NCBI RefSeq assembly: GCF_003202695.1
Contig: NZ_QGLL01000006.1
Location: 434,001-498,000 of the forward strand
Length of the DNA: 64,000 nucleotides
DNA from: Bifidobacterium asteroides
GTDB lineage: Bacteria > Actinomycetota > Actinomycetes > Actinomycetales > Bifidobacteriaceae
Reading direction: 5' to 3'
Part shown: positions 9,731-18,665 of the stretch, piece after piece
Layout: each line of letters begins with the position of its first letter
Position numbering within the stretch: position 1 is the first letter of the stretch
Notes under the pieces: model-generated
The model's input: only the letters and a program-made list of their open reading frames with translations
Databases searched by the model: none
Told to the model about the DNA's origin: nothing
Made by a program: the position numbers and the translations under genes

Positions 9731-10570
9731 TCAGACGGCGAAGGCACCCCAGCGTCCGTCGCGGTGAACCACAGTCAGGTCCAGACCGAAGAGCGCGCTC
9801 AAGCGTGGACCGGTCAGTCCTCCCTCCAGCGGACCCTGGTAGACGATAGTGCCAGGATCCGGATCGCCTGTATCTGCAGTGTCGACAGGACGTCGACCCA
9901 TCATGGCTATCCGATCGAAGCCGAGGGGGATCTCCTCAAGCCGGTGGGTAACCAGGATGACCGTGCGGTCCCTGTCCTCCCTGCCGATGTCGCTTAAGGC
10001 TCTGAGCACCAGCTCCCGGCCGCCCAGGTCCAGACCGGTGGTCGGTTCGTCCAGGATAAGCAGGTCGGGATCGGCCATCAGGGCCCGGCATATCAGCACC
10101 CTGCCGCGCTCCCCCTCGGAGAGTCGGTACATGCGCTTGCCCTTGAGGTAGGCGATGCCGAACCGGTCCATCAGAGCCAGGGTGGCCTCCTCCTGATCAG
10201 GTGTGAAGGTCTCCCTCCAGCGTCCTGTGGTGTCGCTGAAGGCAGTGAGCACTACGTCGTAGGGATCCTCCTGGGGGCTGATGGTCTTGGCCAGGCCGGC
10301 CGATGCCAGCCCTATTCGATGCCGGTATGAGAAAACGTTCACCTTGCCCAGCCGATTGCCCAGGATCTCTACACTGCCAGTGCTGGGAAAGCCTCGTGTG
10401 CTCATCATGGCTACAAGGGTGGATTTGCCCACGCCGTTGGGCCCGAAAAGCACCCACTTCTGCCCGGAGCCCACCTCAAGGTTCACATCGTCGAGAATGA
10501 CCCGGCCCTGCCTGCGGAATCCCACATGCTGCATGAGCACAGCCTGCTTTTCTGCCACGCTTTGGGTCAT
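9731..10570 (-). CDS. Stand-alone ABC transporter ATP-binding protein
   Basis: 279 residues, a single ATPase domain: Walker A GPNGVGKST, signature LSEGERGR, Walker B LLILDEPTTGLD, H-loop VTHRLEEI. The sequence resembles ModF/PhnL-like or YlmA-type cytosolic ATPases with a C-terminal regulatory tail. The start MTQSVAEKQ at 10570 is only 2 bases after the stop of the upstream small membrane protein, so the two are cotranscribed. No conventional permease is adjacent; the two-TM protein upstream could be a partner, or the ATPase may act with a permease encoded elsewhere. Role unknown. Confidence 0.8.
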   Translation of the reverse strand: MTQSVAEKQAVLMQHVGFRRQGRVILDDVNLEVGSGQKWVLFGPNGVGKSTLVAMMSTRGFPSTGSVEILGNRLGKVNVFSYRHRIGLASAGLAKTISPQEDPYDVVLTAFSDTTGRWRETFTPDQEEATLALMDRFGIAYLKGKRMYRLSEGERGRVLICRALMADPDLLILDEPTTGLDLGGRELVLRALSDIGREDRDRTVILVTHRLEEIPLGFDRIAMMGRRPVDTADTGDPDPGTIVYQGPLEGGLTGPRLSALFGLDLTVVHRDGRWGAFAV

Positions 10571-10572
10571 GC

Positions 10573-11025
10573 TCACAGAGCCGTTCCGTATGAGTCCAGA
10601 CGGGAATTGTCCCGGTTGCCGCCGACTAGGAAGAGCCCCAGCACGCCCAGGCAGAAGACCGCCGCGATGGCGATGGTGGCCCAAATGGGAACATGGGGCA
10701 GCCACATGCAGACCAGGAAAGCCAGGCCGGAGCAGATGATCATGGCCCAGACCAGGATTCGCAGCCATTGACGCACGCCGCTAGGAGCTCTGAGCAGACG
10801 GGGATTGCGGTCGTTGGGGTCCACCGAGCCCTTCTGCACCAGGTTATCGGCGTGCCCAGTGGGCTTCCATTCAGCGCCCTGGCCGGCCTCCAGCCGACGG
10901 GAGCGCTCCTGCAAGGCCCGTTCGTCCATCACTCCGGCCCTGCCCTTGGCGGTCATCCTCCGGTCGTCGCTGCCGCCACGGCGGCTCCGCTTGGCCTGCG
11001 CCCTACGTTCAGCGCGGTTGGTCAT
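10573..11025 (-). CDS. Two-TM membrane protein with basic N-terminus, unknown function
   Basis: 150 residues. The first ~85 are hydrophilic and strongly basic (TNRAERRAQAKRSRRGG), then two hydrophobic segments (WLRILVWAMIICSGLAFLV and IWATIAIAAVFCLGVLGLF) joined by a short turn form a hairpin, with a short polar end. This looks like a small actinobacterial membrane protein with a cytosolic tail. It is cotranscribed with the orphan ABC ATPase (2-base gap) and follows gltD after 45 bases. I recognise no named family. Confidence 0.7.
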   Translation of the reverse strand: MTNRAERRAQAKRSRRGGSDDRRMTAKGRAGVMDERALQERSRRLEAGQGAEWKPTGHADNLVQKGSVDPNDRNPRLLRAPSGVRQWLRILVWAMIICSGLAFLVCMWLPHVPIWATIAIAAVFCLGVLGLFLVGGNRDNSRLDSYGTAL

Positions 11026-11070
11026 ATCCCACTGCCTCCATCCCTTCGATCGGCACCATACCTTTTCATA

Positions 11071-12618
11071 TTAGCGTGGGCGCCGGTCGGCCGCTGGCAG
11101 GGTCATTGCGCGCTCATCGGCTCGGATGGGGGCGGGCAATTCGGTGGCGCCTGTCAGATACCGGTCAACTGCCGCAGCGCAGGAGCGACCCTCGGCCAGA
11201 GCCCAGACCACCAGGGACTGACCACGTCCGGCATCGCCGCACACGAAGATGCCGTCGCGGTCGGTCGCGTAGTCAGTATTCCGGGCCACATTGCCACGCC
11301 CGTCCAGCCCTACGCCGGTCTGTCCGGTCAGGGTGGCCGTCTCTGGATGCGCGAAGCCAATGCTGATCAGCACCAGGTCGGCAGGCAGGACCCGCTCGGT
11401 GTCAGGATGGAGAATGATTCGGTCTTGATCGTCACGACTGACGTCCACCACGCGAACGCCGCGCACCTGTCCTTCATGGTCCCGGTCGAAGCCGGTAGGG
11501 GCGCTGGTCTGGTTCAGGCTGATTCGGTCATCGACTTCGTCACCCAGATACTCCAGGCTGTCCACCGCATACTCGTAATGGCCGCCCTCCTCCATTGAGG
11601 AGGTGGGATTATAGAGCCGGGCGTAGGTTGGCCAGGGCCGGTTATCAGGCCTGGAAGAGGGTTCCCGGGGCCGGATCTGCAGGATGGTAACCGATTTGGC
11701 GCCCTCGCGAAGTGCCGTGCCCAGGCAGTCTGACCCAGTGTCGCCGCCGCCGATGATGATGACGTCCTTGCCAGCAGCATTGATGTTGTTGATGGGCTCA
11801 CGGCCCATGAGCTTACGGGTGGGATCGGGCAGGAAGTCCATGGCGTAGTGGATCCCCTGCAAATCCCGTCCGGGCAGATCCACGCGCCGGGGTTCGGTGG
11901 AGCCGATGGCCACCACCAGGGCGTCATAACGGGACCGCAGCTGGTCCCATCCAAGGTCTCTGCCCACCTCGACACCCGTGCGGAATCGGGTCCCCTCGGC
12001 TTCCATCTGTTCCAGCCGGCGGTCCAACAGAGACTTCTCCAGCTTGAAGGCGGGAATGCCATAACGCAGGAGCCCACCTATGGCATCGGCGCGCTCGTAG
12101 ACCACCACCGTGTGCCCAGCCCGGGTCAGCTGCTGGGCGCAGGCCAGCCCTGCAGGACCGGATCCGACCACAGCCACGGTCATGTCGGTCAGCCGTTGTG
12201 GCGGTCGAGGCTTGACCAGGCCCAGGGACCAGGCCTGGTCGATGATGGTCTGCTCGTCCAGCTTGATGGTAGTGGCCGGCTGATGGATGGAGAGCACGCA
12301 GGAGGACTCGCATGGAGCCGGGCAGATCCTTCCGGTGAACTCCGGAAAGTTGTTGGTCAGGCTCAGCCGTTCGTAGGCCTCCTCCCAGCGTCCCCGGGAC
12401 AGCAGATCGTTGAACTCGGGGATCAGGTTGCCTAGAGGACAGCCGGTCATGCAGAAAGGGGTGCCGCAGTCCATGCAGCGGGCAGCCTGCTCGGCGGTCC
12501 AGGGCCCAGGGCCAGAGGACTGGTGTACGTCGCGCCAGTCCTTGAGACGTTCAGCGACCGGACGCTCGGCGAGTTCGTGCCTGGTGCGTACCTTGAGGAA
12601 TCCCTTGGGATCGACCAT
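11071..12618 (-). CDS. gltD: Glutamate synthase small subunit (NADPH)
   Basis: 515 residues, full length. It feeds electrons from NADPH through FAD and Fe-S clusters to the large subunit for glutamate formation. The N-terminal cysteine set CMDCGTPFCMTGCPLG (about residues 48-63) and a second group (CPAPCESSC) bind 4Fe-4S clusters; the FAD fold follows at VGSGPAGLACAQ and the NADPH fold at IGGGDTGSDCLG. The ATG at 12618 lies 1 base after the gltB stop, indicating one gltB-gltD unit with gltB first. Confidence 0.96.
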   Translation of the reverse strand: MVDPKGFLKVRTRHELAERPVAERLKDWRDVHQSSGPGPWTAEQAARCMDCGTPFCMTGCPLGNLIPEFNDLLSRGRWEEAYERLSLTNNFPEFTGRICPAPCESSCVLSIHQPATTIKLDEQTIIDQAWSLGLVKPRPPQRLTDMTVAVVGSGPAGLACAQQLTRAGHTVVVYERADAIGGLLRYGIPAFKLEKSLLDRRLEQMEAEGTRFRTGVEVGRDLGWDQLRSRYDALVVAIGSTEPRRVDLPGRDLQGIHYAMDFLPDPTRKLMGREPINNINAAGKDVIIIGGGDTGSDCLGTALREGAKSVTILQIRPREPSSRPDNRPWPTYARLYNPTSSMEEGGHYEYAVDSLEYLGDEVDDRISLNQTSAPTGFDRDHEGQVRGVRVVDVSRDDQDRIILHPDTERVLPADLVLISIGFAHPETATLTGQTGVGLDGRGNVARNTDYATDRDGIFVCGDAGRGQSLVVWALAEGRSCAAAVDRYLTGATELPAPIRADERAMTLPAADRRPR

Positions 12619-12619
12619 G

Positions 12620-15600
12620 TCAGTGCGCTCCTTCCATGACCTGGGCGTAGGTGGTGTCCCAGACGCCGGGCTCGTTGAAGTCGACCTGCTCGCGTTCGGC
12701 CTCTTCCATGGCCTTCTTCATGGCCCGATAACGACGAGGGACCAGATGAGTGAACCGGGCAAGTGCGCTCGGCCAGTCCTCAAGCAGGGCAGCTGCCGCG
12801 GTTGAGCCGGTCAGTCGGACATGCTCGGCTACCAGTTCCTTAAGCATGGCCGCCTCGTCCTGATTGGGCTCCAGGGCCAGCAGAGAGCCGTCATTCCAGG
12901 CTTCAGGATTGAGTCGGGAGGTATCCATATCCAGCAGGTAGACGTCCCCTCCCGAGAAGCCTGCACCGAAGTTGCGCCCGGTGGGACCCAGAACAACCAC
13001 CAGGCCGCCGGTCATATACTCGCAGCCGTGGTCGCCCAGGCCCTCTACCACGAAGCGGCCGCCCCCGTTGCGTACGGCAAAACGCTCCCCGGCCCGTCCA
13101 GCCACGAACATATCGCCCGAGGTGGCACCGAATCCTGCCACATTGCCGCAGATGACAGTCTTATGCGGGTCGAAGCGCACGCCTTGGGCAGCATGGAGAA
13201 CCAGACGACCGCCGGATAATCCCTTGCCTGCATAGTCGTTGGCTTCGCCGACCACCTGAATGGTCTCGCCTTTGGGGATGAAGGCGCCCAGGGACTGTCC
13301 GGCAGAACCTGTCAGCGTGATGTCCACGGTGTTCGGCGGCAGGCCGGCTGCGCCGTATTTGCGAGTGATCCTGTAGCCCAGCATGGTGCCCACGCTCCGG
13401 TTGACGTTGCGCACGGTCGTCTTGATGGCTACCGGTCGGCCCTCATCCAAGGCATCAACAGCCTGATTGATCAGGTCCGCATCCAGGGACTTGTCTAGTT
13501 CGTGGTCCTGGTCTTGGGTATGGTGCAGTACGGTGCCGGGAGTGGGTCCTGGCTTGCGCAGGATGGCATCCAGGTCAATGCCCTGGCTCTTCCAGGTGTG
13601 CACGGAGGGGTCCCTGCGCAGGCACTCCACGTGGCCGACCGCTTCCTCCAGGCTGGCGAAGCCCAAGGATGCCAGGATCTCCCGCACCTGGCGGGCCATG
13701 AACATGAAGAAGTTGACCAGATCCTCGGGCCGACCGGTAAAGCGCGAGCGCAACTCCGGATCCTGGGTGGCTATGCCCTGAGGGCAAGTGTTCTTGTGGC
13801 AGGCCCGCATCATGACGCAGCCCTCAACCTGAAGTGCCGTAGTGGCGAAGCCGAACTCCTCAGCCCCCAAGAGGGCGGCTATGACCACGTCGCGGCCGGT
13901 CTTGAGCTCCCCGTCGCACTGGACGACGATTCGCGAGCGCAGGTCGTTCATGACCAAGGTCTGCTGGGTTTCAGCCAGGCCCAGTTCCCACGGGGTTCCT
14001 GCGTGCTTGATTGCATTGAGCGGGGCTGCTCCCGTTCCACCGTCCTGGCCGGAGATGAGGACCACGTCGGCATGGCATTTGGCCACGCCTGCGGCCACGG
14101 TTCCCACCCCGTGCTCGGAAACCAGCTTGACGTGGATGCGAGCCCGCGGGTTGGCCATCTTCAGGTCATGGATGAGCTGCTTCAGATCCTCGATGGAATA
14201 GATGTCATGGTGGGGCGGAGGCGATATGAGCTCGACTCCGGGTGTAGACCGTCTGACCTGGGCGATCCAGGGCGGGACCTTGGCGCCGGGAAGGTGCCCA
14301 CCCTCGCCAGGCTTGGCTCCTTGAGCCAGCTTGATCTGTAGGTCGGTGGCCGAGACCAAGTAATCACTGGTCACCCCGAATCGGGCCGAGGCCACCTGCT
14401 TGATACGGCTGGTCCTGGCAGGATCTGCAATCCTATCCGGGGACTCGCCCCCCTCTCCCGAGTTGGACCTGGCTCCGAGCCGATTCATAGCCAAGGCCAT
14501 GGTCTCATGGGCCTCCTGGGAGATGGACCCGTAACTCATGGCTCCGGTGGAGAAGCGAGTGACGATGGACTTGGCGGCCTCAACCTGATCCAGCGGAATA
14601 GGCGCCCTGTCGGAGTGCAGCTCCATAAGGCCTCGCAGGGTCATGCCGTTCTTGGCCGCTGCGTTCACATGGTCCGTATAGGCCCTGAAAAGTCCGTAGT
14701 CGCCACGCTTAGTGGACTGTTGGAGCAGAAAGATGGACTCGGGGTCATTAAGGTGATCCTCACCGGTGCGCCGCCAGTGATAGTTGCCTCCTGTCTCCAG
14801 ATCATGCCCCGAGCCTGCGGTCCATTCAATGGGGTAAGCAACCCGATGGCGCTGGGCCACCTCGGCGGCGATCTCATCCAGTCCTATGCCGCCCACCAGG
14901 GAGGTGGTGCCGGTGAACCAGCGGTCGATGACCTCTTGGCTCAACCCGACGGCCTCGAAGAGCTGTGAGCCACGGTAGGACATAATCGTGCTGACGCCCA
15001 TCTTGCTCATGATCTTCAGGACCCCGGTGCTCAGGGCCCGGACCAGATTGTCGGAGGCTTTCTGGGCATCGACGTGCAGGTCCCCGTGGTTAGCCAGATT
15101 CTCCACAGACTCAAGAGCCAGGTAGGGGTTAACGCAGGCTGCGCCGTAGGCAATCAGCAGGGCCACATGATGGACCTCACGCACGTCACCAGCTTCCACC
15201 GCCAGGGAAACCTGAGTGCGTGTGTGCCGACGCAGCAGGTGATGCTGGACGGCCCCGGTCAGTAGCAGGGAGGGTATGGGTCCCCAGATGTGGTTGGAGT
15301 CCCGGTCGGACAGAACAAGCACGTTGCAGCCCTCTTCGATGGCCTGATCCACCTCTCCTTCGATGGCTTCCAGACGCTCCTCAAGGGCCTTGCCCCCGCC
15401 GGCCACCTGGTAGAGGCCACGAATCAGACGGGGGCGGAAGCGGCCTTCCAGGATCGGAGCCCGGTCCAGACGCTTGATCTGAGCCATCTGGACGGAGTCC
15501 ACCACAGGCAGGTCGATGTGAATCTTCCAAGCATGCTCCGGAATGTCCTCCAGAAGGTTGGGTTCAGGGCCGATGGCCGAGGCGATGCTGGTCACCAGTT

Positions 15601-17233
15601 CTTCGCGCTCCCAGTCCAAGGGCGGATTGGTGACCTGGGCGAATTTCTGGGTGAAGTAGTCGAAGAGCATGCGGGACCGGCGTGAGAGCACAGCGATGGG
15701 CGCATCATTGCCCATGGACCCGATCGGTTCACTGCCGGTTTCAGCCATGGGCCCCAGCAGCATGGTCAGATCCTCCCGTGTGTAGCCGAAGGCCTGCTGT
15801 CTGCGGTGAACCGAGATGCGCGAGTAGTTGACATGCTCGCGCTCGGGCAGGTCGTCCAGGCGGACGGTACGTTCGGAAACCCACTTCCTATAGGGGTGCA
15901 GACTGGCCAGCTGGTGCTTGATCTCGCTGTCAGGCACTATCCGTCCCTCTTCGGTGTCCGCCAGGAACATCCGTCCTGGCTCCAGTCTGCCCTTGGCGAC
16001 GATGGACTCCTGGGGCGTATCCTCTAGAACGCCGGCCTCCGAGGCCAGGACCAGGTGGCCGTCATCGGTCAGCTGCCAGCGGCCTGGACGCAGGCCATTG
16101 CGGTCCAGCTGTGCGCCCACCAGGGTTCCGTCCGTGAAGACGATGGCCGCCGGACCGTCCCAAGGCTCGATCAGGGTGTCGTTGTACTGGTAGAAGGCCT
16201 TGAGGTCCGGGTCCATGTCCGGATCCTGCTGCCAGGCCGGAGGCATCATCATGGAGACGGCATGGGGCAAGGACCGTCCGGCCAGATGGAGCAGCTCCAG
16301 CGTCTCGTCGAAAGTGCCCGAGTCGGAAGCACCAGGGGTGTTGACCGGCAACAGCGGGGCCATGTCGCCGAGAAGCTCCGAGCTCAGCTTTCCCTCGCGA
16401 GCTGACATCCAGTTGCGGTTGCCCTCAATGGTGTTGATCTCCCCGTTGTGGGCGATCATCCTGAAGGGCTGGGCCAGGGGCCAGGAGGGGAAGGTGTTAG
16501 TCGAGAATCGTGAATGGACGATGGCCAGGCGGGCCTTCATGGCCGGATCGCTCAGATCAGGAAAGAAGCCCTGCAGCTGCTTGGTGGTCAGCATGCCCTT
16601 GTAGGTGATCGTACGGCAGGACAGGGATGCAAAGTAGACGCCCAATTCGTGCTCGGCCCGCTTGCGGACCCGGTAGCCCAGCCGCTCCAGCTTCAGCCCT
16701 CCGCGGCCATCCGGCCCGGCGTCGCACATGATGGGCATGAGGAACCGAGGCATAGAGGCCAGAGCCTGCAGACCCAGTCCGTCCGGGTTGGTGGGCACTG
16801 ACCGCCAGGCCAGGACTCGCAGCCCCTCCTGACCCGCAATCGAGGCGATGGCCTCCTCCTGGCTGGCAGCCTGCGCCGGATCCCTATCAAGGAAGGCCAT
16901 ACCCGCCAGATAGCGACCGGCTTCTGGCAGATTCCGGCAGACACGGTTGCGCATGAACTCGTCAGGCATGGAGAGCATGATGCCGGCCCCGTCACCGGTA
17001 TTCGGCTCTGCTCCCACAGCCCCGCGATGATCCAAATTGACCAGGACGCGGATGCCCTGCTCGACGATCAGTCTTTCATCCCGTCTGTTGAGGGTGGCCA
17101 CCATGCCAAAACCGCAGGCATCGTGTTCCGTGTCAGGGTCATAAAGCCCTTGGGGGCCATGGACATGCAGATCGAGAGGGGCTGTGAATGACACCGCAAT
17201 CACCTCATTCGTGGACGCGGGCAGGGCCAACAT
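12620..17233 (-). CDS. gltB: Glutamate synthase large subunit
   Basis: 1537 residues, the longest gene here. It hydrolyses glutamine and uses the ammonia with 2-oxoglutarate to make two glutamates. The N-terminal amidotransferase starts at the catalytic Cys40 (HDACGFG), which is normally exposed by removal of a short propeptide. The FMN barrel follows, with the 3Fe-4S cysteines in CVMMRACHKNTCPQG, then the C-terminal beta-helix (GxGxSGGxxxV repeats). Start: the ATG at 17233 has AAGG at 7-base spacing, but an in-frame GTG at 17194 has GAGGTG 6 bases upstream and would shorten the propeptide to 26 residues; I cannot separate them. A GlnR-like box sits upstream. Confidence 0.96.
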   Translation of the reverse strand: MLALPASTNEVIAVSFTAPLDLHVHGPQGLYDPDTEHDACGFGMVATLNRRDERLIVEQGIRVLVNLDHRGAVGAEPNTGDGAGIMLSMPDEFMRNRVCRNLPEAGRYLAGMAFLDRDPAQAASQEEAIASIAGQEGLRVLAWRSVPTNPDGLGLQALASMPRFLMPIMCDAGPDGRGGLKLERLGYRVRKRAEHELGVYFASLSCRTITYKGMLTTKQLQGFFPDLSDPAMKARLAIVHSRFSTNTFPSWPLAQPFRMIAHNGEINTIEGNRNWMSAREGKLSSELLGDMAPLLPVNTPGASDSGTFDETLELLHLAGRSLPHAVSMMMPPAWQQDPDMDPDLKAFYQYNDTLIEPWDGPAAIVFTDGTLVGAQLDRNGLRPGRWQLTDDGHLVLASEAGVLEDTPQESIVAKGRLEPGRMFLADTEEGRIVPDSEIKHQLASLHPYRKWVSERTVRLDDLPEREHVNYSRISVHRRQQAFGYTREDLTMLLGPMAETGSEPIGSMGNDAPIAVLSRRSRMLFDYFTQKFAQVTNPPLDWEREELVTSIASAIGPEPNLLEDIPEHAWKIHIDLPVVDSVQMAQIKRLDRAPILEGRFRPRLIRGLYQVAGGGKALEERLEAIEGEVDQAIEEGCNVLVLSDRDSNHIWGPIPSLLLTGAVQHHLLRRHTRTQVSLAVEAGDVREVHHVALLIAYGAACVNPYLALESVENLANHGDLHVDAQKASDNLVRALSTGVLKIMSKMGVSTIMSYRGSQLFEAVGLSQEVIDRWFTGTTSLVGGIGLDEIAAEVAQRHRVAYPIEWTAGSGHDLETGGNYHWRRTGEDHLNDPESIFLLQQSTKRGDYGLFRAYTDHVNAAAKNGMTLRGLMELHSDRAPIPLDQVEAAKSIVTRFSTGAMSYGSISQEAHETMALAMNRLGARSNSGEGGESPDRIADPARTSRIKQVASARFGVTSDYLVSATDLQIKLAQGAKPGEGGHLPGAKVPPWIAQVRRSTPGVELISPPPHHDIYSIEDLKQLIHDLKMANPRARIHVKLVSEHGVGTVAAGVAKCHADVVLISGQDGGTGAAPLNAIKHAGTPWELGLAETQQTLVMNDLRSRIVVQCDGELKTGRDVVIAALLGAEEFGFATTALQVEGCVMMRACHKNTCPQGIATQDPELRSRFTGRPEDLVNFFMFMARQVREILASLGFASLEEAVGHVECLRRDPSVHTWKSQGIDLDAILRKPGPTPGTVLHHTQDQDHELDKSLDADLINQAVDALDEGRPVAIKTTVRNVNRSVGTMLGYRITRKYGAAGLPPNTVDITLTGSAGQSLGAFIPKGETIQVVGEANDYAGKGLSGGRLVLHAAQGVRFDPHKTVICGNVAGFGATSGDMFVAGRAGERFAVRNGGGRFVVEGLGDHGCEYMTGGLVVVLGPTGRNFGAGFSGGDVYLLDMDTSRLNPEAWNDGSLLALEPNQDEAAMLKELVAEHVRLTGSTAAAALLEDWPSALARFTHLVPRRYRAMKKAMEEAEREQVDFNEPGVWDTTYAQVMEGAH

Positions 17234-17289
17234 GCTCCACCCTTGAAGAGCCTGGTCATTGGTGAATCAACAGAATAATCCATCCACAG

Positions 17290-17305
17290 GTGACATCTGT
17301 GTAAC
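17290..17305 (-). promoter_or_regulatory. GlnR-like box in gltB promoter region (candidate)
   Basis: Read on the minus strand the site is GTTAC-(6)-GTCAC. It resembles the actinobacterial GlnR pattern gTnAC-n6-GaAAC, with two mismatches in the second half. It overlaps a short inverted repeat CACAG-(7)-CTGTG (17285-17301). It lies 57 bases upstream of the gltB ATG, where a nitrogen regulator could act. Assignment rests on pattern and position only. Confidence 0.35.
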
Positions 17306-17317
17306 GTTCCGCAGTAT

Positions 17318-18661
17318 TTAACGAATTCCGACAGCCTCCAGGACCTGATCGATGACCAGATCGTTGAGCAGACGGCCCCGGCGGGTCACTTGGATTCTGC
17401 TATCTACGGGCAGCAGGAGTCCCTGATCGGCCAGCTCTTTAAGAATTTTCTGGTCAGCCGGACGACCAGCCAGCCTGGTCAGCCTATCCAGCTGAAGACC
17501 TTCAGGAAGACGCAGGGCCAGCATGACCGTCTCCTCCAGGTCCTGCCTCCAACCCAGAAGCTCGGCATCCTGCCAGGGGACCCGTCCGGCATCCATGGCA
17601 GCGGCCCAGTCCCTAGGGTGGGCGATGTCCCAGGAGCGAATAGCCCGGGCATGCCGCTCCCCCGGACCCGGTTCGGGCGAAAGCCACCAGCGCGCCCCAG
17701 GATCGACATCTTCCGCTGCTACTTTTCCTGTGGCCCTGAACCCAGGCGAAATGGACGGCATGGGCGTTTGCTCCCAGGCTTCTTCCACCTGTGCCATGCC
17801 TGTCTTCTGGGCCTCCAGACTCCGATAATGGGAATGGGCGCCGGGCCCTATGCCAGCCCAGTCCACGTTGTGCCAGTAACCCAGGTTGTGGCGGCTCTCC
17901 TGGCCGGGACGGGCCCAGTTGGAGATCTCATACCAGTACAGGCCCGCCTGGGAGAGCATGTCGTCGGCCATCTCGTATTTGGCAGCCTCGTCATCGTCAT
18001 CGGGGGCGGGCAGTTGACCCTGGCGTACGGCGCGGCCCATCTTGGTGGCGGGTTCAAGGGTCAGGGCATAGGCGGAGACATGGTCCACCCCAAGGTCCAG
18101 GGCCGCCTGCAGGCTGGCTCGCCAATCCTCAAGCCTCTCCCCTGGCGTACCGTAAATCAGATCCACGCTGGCTCTGAGACCCAAGTCCTTGGCAGCGGCC
18201 ACATTAGTAGTCACATTAGCCGGGGTATGGGTGCGGTCCAAGGTGGACAGGACGCTGGGCACCGCTGACTGCATGCCGAAGGAGACGCGGTTGATGCCAC
18301 CTTGGAGCAATTGCTCCAGGTAGGCCCGATCCACGGTGTCGGGGTTGGCTTCGGTGGTGACCTCGGCCTCGGGGGAAAGCCCCCAGAGATCGGCTACAGC
18401 CTCGACCATGCGCACCAGATCCTGGGCGGGCAGAATAGTCGGGGTGCCTCCGCCGAAGAAGATAGTGGACACGGGCGGCTCTATCAGCCCTCGGGAGGTC
18501 TGCCAGTCCCGAACCATACGCATCTCCTGGATGGCCAGGTCGGCGTAGTGCTCCCGGCTGGCGCCCCCGCCCAGGTCGCTGGCCGTATAGGTGTTGAAGT
18601 CGCAGTAGCCGCAGCGGCGCATGCAGAAGGGTACATGGATGTAGACCTGGTAGGATCCCAC
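17318..18661 (-). CDS. hemW: HemW-like radical SAM protein (formerly 'coproporphyrinogen III oxidase')
   Basis: 447 residues. The radical SAM cluster motif CMRRCGYCDF (Cys-x3-Cys-x2-Cys, about residues 13-20) is followed by the family sequences FFGGGTPT and TTEANPDT, and ends with the HemN C-terminal domain (LDRLTRLAGRPADQ). HemW proteins bind heme and act in heme trafficking rather than as oxidase. The GTG at 18661 has AAGGAGGG 8 bases upstream, embedded in the lepA stop region, so it is coupled to lepA. Residues 230-330 carry a longer loop (KTGMAQVEEAWEQTPM) than usual. No other heme genes are near. Confidence 0.88.
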   Translation of the reverse strand: MGSYQVYIHVPFCMRRCGYCDFNTYTASDLGGGASREHYADLAIQEMRMVRDWQTSRGLIEPPVSTIFFGGGTPTILPAQDLVRMVEAVADLWGLSPEAEVTTEANPDTVDRAYLEQLLQGGINRVSFGMQSAVPSVLSTLDRTHTPANVTTNVAAAKDLGLRASVDLIYGTPGERLEDWRASLQAALDLGVDHVSAYALTLEPATKMGRAVRQGQLPAPDDDDEAAKYEMADDMLSQAGLYWYEISNWARPGQESRHNLGYWHNVDWAGIGPGAHSHYRSLEAQKTGMAQVEEAWEQTPMPSISPGFRATGKVAAEDVDPGARWWLSPEPGPGERHARAIRSWDIAHPRDWAAAMDAGRVPWQDAELLGWRQDLEETVMLALRLPEGLQLDRLTRLAGRPADQKILKELADQGLLLPVDSRIQVTRRGRLLNDLVIDQVLEAVGIR

Positions 18662-18665
18662 CCGT

